Source of the DNA: Ga0077527 sp032128415
GTDB taxonomy: Bacteria > Pseudomonadota > Gammaproteobacteria > Burkholderiales > SG8-41
Length of the DNA: 64,000 bases
Assembly: GCA_032128415.1 (NCBI GenBank)
Contig: JAQBGW010000125.1
Span: forward strand, 1-64,000
Reading direction: 5' to 3'
A program made the translations under genes and the position numbers. Each line of letters begins with the position of its first letter. Positions within the stretch are counted from its first letter, which is position 1. The notes below the pieces were generated by a model, which saw only the letters and a program-made list of their open reading frames with translations, was not told where the DNA came from and did no database searches. Positions 61,047 through 64,000 of the stretch are shown in pieces.

Positions 61047-62576
61047 TCAATAGCTTGTTGGCCAGTTCGCGAGCCGGTGCTGCCCCACGCCGTTGCTCAG
61101 CCGCAACGACTGGATATCGAGCATTTCCTTGAGATATTCCCGCGTCTCGCGCGGGTCGAGTACTTCCTTCACGCCGAACACCGCACCCATGTCGTAGGCC
61201 GTTGCGTTGCTGGTCATGTCCTCGAGCAGTTTGCCGAATCGCGCCGGATCATCTTCTTCGGCAATGCCGTGTACCACGGTCACTGCTGTCCGCGGATTCA
61301 TGAAACTCACCTCCGCGGTCCACCACGCGGCGATTTCGTCGGCGATGCCAGCGCCGCCCATGTTGATGTATCCCCGGCCGTAGCTCTTGCGCAGGATGAT
61401 GCTGATCCTCGGCACCGTGACCTGCAGCAGCGCATTCATCCAGTTGATCACCTTGCCGATGACGCCGCGCTTCTCCGCCTCCGGCCCGATCAAAAAGCCT
61501 GGCTGGTCCTGCAGGAATATCAGCGGCACGTTGTACGAATCGCACAGCACGATGAAGTCCGCCGCCTTACTGCACGCATCGGCGTCCATCGCGCCGCCCT
61601 TGAACAGCGGGTTGTTGGCAATGATGCCGACCGGACGGCCGTCGATCCTGGCCAGAGCCGTGGTGATGCTGCGTCCGTAGCGTTCCTTGATCTCGAAAAA
61701 ACTTTCAAGATCGACAATGGCGCGGATCACCTTGCGCATGTCATAGACCTGCGCTGCCGATTCGGGTATCAGGTCCAGTATGTTCTTGACCGGCTCGTCG
61801 GAACCTTCCGGCACCGCAGCGACCGGCGGCGGCAGGCGATTATTCGTCGGCAAGTAGCCGAGAAACCGCTTGATCGCATCCAGTGCCTGCTGATCGGTAT
61901 CAACGATCAAATCGGCAAAGCCGGAGTGTTCCGCCAGCACCTGCCAGCCGCCCAGTTCCTCGGCGCTGACTTCACGCCCCAGCGCCATCGACACCACACG
62001 GGGACTTGCCACCGCCATCACCGCGCCTTTGCGCATCACGCAGAAATCCGAGCAGCACGCATGCCACGCTGCAGAACCAAACGCATTACCGAGCACTGCA
62101 GCCGCCCATGGCGCCTCCCGCGTGCGCAGGAAACGGTTGCCCTCAACATTCATGCCCATGCCCTCGCCCATGATGTCGGGCATGCGCACGCCGGTGGATT
62201 CGCCGAGAAACACCACCGGAAAACCGCGCCGGGTGCCGGTGTCCTTGATGTGCGCCATCTTGCGATTATTGGTATAGCTCGATGACGACGCCTTGACGGT
62301 GAAGTCGTAGCCGACCACGCCCACGCGCCTGCCTTCGAGTTTCCCGAATCCAGTAACTTTGCCGTCGGCCGGTGTGGATTCACGCATCCCAGGGATGTAC
62401 GACACCCCGAACAAACCGGCTTCGCGGAACGTCCCCGGATCCAGCAGATAAGCGATACGCTCGCGGGCATTCAGAATGCCGGCTTGCGTGCGTTTCCCCA
62501 GCTTCTCCGGCCCGCCCATGGCCTTTGCCTGGGCGGCACGTTCTGCGTGTTCACTGATTTCGCGTTCAAATTTCAT
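61047..62576 (-). CDS. Acyl-CoA carboxylase carboxyltransferase subunit
   Basis: A 509-residue carboxyltransferase of the propionyl/methylcrotonyl-CoA carboxylase beta type. Two crotonase-like halves are seen: GESTGVRMPDIMGEGMG in the first and DQPGFLIGPEAEKRGVIGK in the second, with RKSYGRGYINMGGAG. It transfers CO2 from biotin to an acyl-CoA. No biotin carboxylase or biotin carrier gene lies in the window, so the partner must be elsewhere. It is transcribed in the same direction as the LeuC-like gene, with 130 bases between them. Confidence 0.88.
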   Translation of the reverse strand: MKFEREISEHAERAAQAKAMGGPEKLGKRTQAGILNARERIAYLLDPGTFREAGLFGVSYIPGMRESTPADGKVTGFGKLEGRRVGVVGYDFTVKASSSSYTNNRKMAHIKDTGTRRGFPVVFLGESTGVRMPDIMGEGMGMNVEGNRFLRTREAPWAAAVLGNAFGSAAWHACCSDFCVMRKGAVMAVASPRVVSMALGREVSAEELGGWQVLAEHSGFADLIVDTDQQALDAIKRFLGYLPTNNRLPPPVAAVPEGSDEPVKNILDLIPESAAQVYDMRKVIRAIVDLESFFEIKERYGRSITTALARIDGRPVGIIANNPLFKGGAMDADACSKAADFIVLCDSYNVPLIFLQDQPGFLIGPEAEKRGVIGKVINWMNALLQVTVPRISIILRKSYGRGYINMGGAGIADEIAAWWTAEVSFMNPRTAVTVVHGIAEEDDPARFGKLLEDMTSNATAYDMGAVFGVKEVLDPRETREYLKEMLDIQSLRLSNGVGQHRLANWPTSY

Positions 62577-62838
62577 TTCTGATCCCCGGCAGGCAGATTC
62601 TGGTCTTGTCTACGATGGCGCCATCCAGGCCGCGCGGTAAAGTGATGTCTGCCACAGTATGAATTCCTTTTATCTGATAATCAGCACATTGTGGCCATGA
62701 CCGGCAACCGAATCTGCCATCTGGATGACAATTGACCAACGGCTGCAGAGTTAGTATTCGGCTGTCTGAATGCCAGGCAGCCAAAGCAGAATCATTGCCG
62801 CAACGCACAACACGACGCCTATCGACGACGGACTGAAC

Positions 62839-63888
62839 ATGGAAAAATTGCGAGTATGGGCATGTGGTTGCTGCCATGTGCACAGCGATTTGCGTCATGG
62901 CCGCCGCAGCCTGGCCGAGGCCATCGAGCAAAGCGAGCATGGCGGCACCGAAGGCGGCGATCCTTTCGACTGGGATCTGATGCTGAACCTGGGCGACCTT
63001 TCAGGCACCCAGGGCCCACCGACGGACGCCGACGGCCCTCCAGTCGTCGAACAGATGAATGCGGGTCGCCAGCATCGCCCGGAGCAGATCTATTGCCTGC
63101 TGGGCAACCACGATGCCAGCGGTCCTCACGAAGAATCCCAGTGGTGGTTCAGGAAATGGATTGATCCGCTGGGATTGAATCCCGAATTTTCCGGAATTCA
63201 TGCGGAACGCAGACCGTATCCAATAACCGGCACCTGGGAACGCTATTCGTTTGTTGCCGGCAATGTGTTGTTTCTGATGCTCGGAGACCGCAACGACGGC
63301 GGACCGCCCAAGGGACGGGGTGAGCACGGCGGTTATCCCGCGGGTGCAATCACGTCGGACACGTTTGACTGGTGGCGGGAGATGGTGGAGTCCAACCAGG
63401 ACAAGATCATCGTCACCTGCGCGCATCACATGCTGCGCGACACCACCACGGCGACGGGACGCTGGGAGGGCGTGAACGGCAACTATCATCATCCTTACGA
63501 AGACGCCGAAGGCGCATCCTATCTCTACTGGGTCGGCGATGATGCCGACACCAGCGCATTTCACGACTATTTCGCGAAACATCCGCGCGCGATCGATCTC
63601 TGGCTGGGCAGCCATACGCACGCACACCCGGACGACCGGTTCGGCAGAAAAGAAATGGTCGCGCAGCACTGGGGCATCACGTTTGCAAACGTGGGCGCAA
63701 TGACCCGCTATCACGGACGCGAAAACCGCCGCTGGTGGCCGAGCAGCCGTTTACTGGATTTTGAACACGGCAGTCGTGAAGCCGCCTTCCGCTGTTACCT
63801 GCATACCAGCCACTATGCCCGGCAGGGCTGGTATGCACCGGCAACCAAAACGATTGCCCTCAGACATGCGTTCCAGGGGATGAGCTAG
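62839..63888 (+). CDS. Calcineurin-like metallophosphoesterase
   Basis: A 349-residue protein with the metallophosphatase motifs in order: CHVHSDL, NLGDLSG, LLGNHD, TCAHHM and GSHTHAHP, which hold two metal ions. A signal peptide is not evident; an upstream in-frame start (62770) would add 23 residues without a hydrophobic run. The substrate could be a phosphomonoester, a nucleotide or a phosphodiester. Long spacing between motifs and a Trp-rich central region (SQWWFRKWIDPLG) distinguish it from short phosphatases. Its stop lies inside CTAG shared with the convergent gene. Confidence 0.8.
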   Translation: MEKLRVWACGCCHVHSDLRHGRRSLAEAIEQSEHGGTEGGDPFDWDLMLNLGDLSGTQGPPTDADGPPVVEQMNAGRQHRPEQIYCLLGNHDASGPHEESQWWFRKWIDPLGLNPEFSGIHAERRPYPITGTWERYSFVAGNVLFLMLGDRNDGGPPKGRGEHGGYPAGAITSDTFDWWREMVESNQDKIIVTCAHHMLRDTTTATGRWEGVNGNYHHPYEDAEGASYLYWVGDDADTSAFHDYFAKHPRAIDLWLGSHTHAHPDDRFGRKEMVAQHWGITFANVGAMTRYHGRENRRWWPSSRLLDFEHGSREAAFRCYLHTSHYARQGWYAPATKTIALRHAFQGMS

Positions 63889-64000
63889 TTCGCGCGAATA
63901 TTCTCTTGCCGGACAACACGCACGACAGCCTTGATGTCCCTCTCCAGCAGCGTCTTGAGCTCGACCGGCGGCACGGGGTTAGAATGAATAATCCCCGCGT
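63885..64000 (-). CDS. C-terminus of a probable Bug-family binding protein (cut by window edge)
   Basis: On the minus strand, 38 complete codons run into a TAG at 63885-63887. The peptide ends PVPPVELKTLLERDIKAVV and then RVVRQENIRAN, which looks like the final helices of Bug receptors (a Pro-x-Glu-leu segment, then lysine/arginine-rich helix and a terminal I-R/K). It overlaps the convergent phosphoesterase gene by 3 bases within the palindrome CTAG. With only the tail visible the call is tentative. Confidence 0.5.
   Translation of the reverse strand, partial: AGIIHSNPVPPVELKTLLERDIKAVVRVVRQENIRAN

Noticed and set aside
60858..62285. 475-codon + strand frame opposite the carboxyltransferase gene
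   Set aside because: Antisense to a conserved enzyme; His- and Arg-rich with no recognisable fold.
62566..62940. Minus-strand 124-codon frame before the phosphoesterase gene
   Set aside because: It overlaps the start of the phosphoesterase gene in antisense and shows no domain; the intergenic stretch 62577-62838 holds nothing else that I can support.

Overview
The window looks like a chromosomal stretch of a Gram-negative betaproteobacterium close to Burkholderiales. Supporting signs are the EF-P arginine rhamnosyltransferase EarP, an unusually large set of Bug-type solute receptors with tripartite tricarboxylate transporter (TTT) membrane pairs, many class III CoA transferases and acyl-CoA dehydrogenases, and a GC-rich composition with dense operons. 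No phage, transposase, CRISPR array, rRNA or tRNA was recognised. Taxonomy is inferred from gene content only.

Layout. 1-5.9 kb: partial earP, a cold-shock protein with its own promoter and long leader, a trypsin-like protease with TPRs, and a complete ectoine/hydroxyectoine operon (ectABCD) behind a near-consensus sigma-70 promoter. 6-10.6 kb: a cytoplasmic molybdopterin enzyme with Fe-S and membrane subunits, best read as sulfite dehydrogenase SoeABC. 10.7-16.6 kb: LOG-family hydrolase, DUF4139 protein, LemA plus GIDE-domain protein, alpha/beta hydrolase, acyltransferase. 16.6-21.2 kb: a minus-strand signalling and redox block of two Ser/Thr kinases, a c-haem DUF3365-HAMP sensor and a DsbA/FrnE-like protein whose first active-site cysteine codon is UGA, so it is a candidate selenoprotein.

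21.3-64 kb is dominated by catabolism of small organic acids. It contains two TTT systems (22.7-25.8 and 39.4-42.4 kb), two orphan Bug receptors and one partial Bug, and enzymes with them: MmgE/PrpD, a tartrate-dehydratase-like enolase, CoA transferase with acyl-CoA dehydrogenase, a split ThDP decarboxylase with aldehyde dehydrogenase, TauD with AtuA and DUF4387, and a seven-gene block of aconitase-like LeuCD, an enolase-superfamily enzyme, a PEP-mutase-family lyase, an FMN hydroxyacid oxidase, an IDH-like dehydrogenase and a Bug receptor. An ABC transporter with its adaptor lies at 28.8-32.1 kb.

The most unusual signals are (i) the UGA in the active site of the DsbA-like gene with a hairpin at SECIS distance, in a putative operon with kinases and a haem sensor; (ii) a 268-bp element with 24-bp perfect inverted ends and two diverged but structurally compensated arms between the AtuA and DUF4387 genes; (iii) a threefold 32-bp repeat that copies a stop/start junction in the ABC operon; and (iv) the LeuCD/enolase/lyase cluster, whose substrate cannot be assigned.
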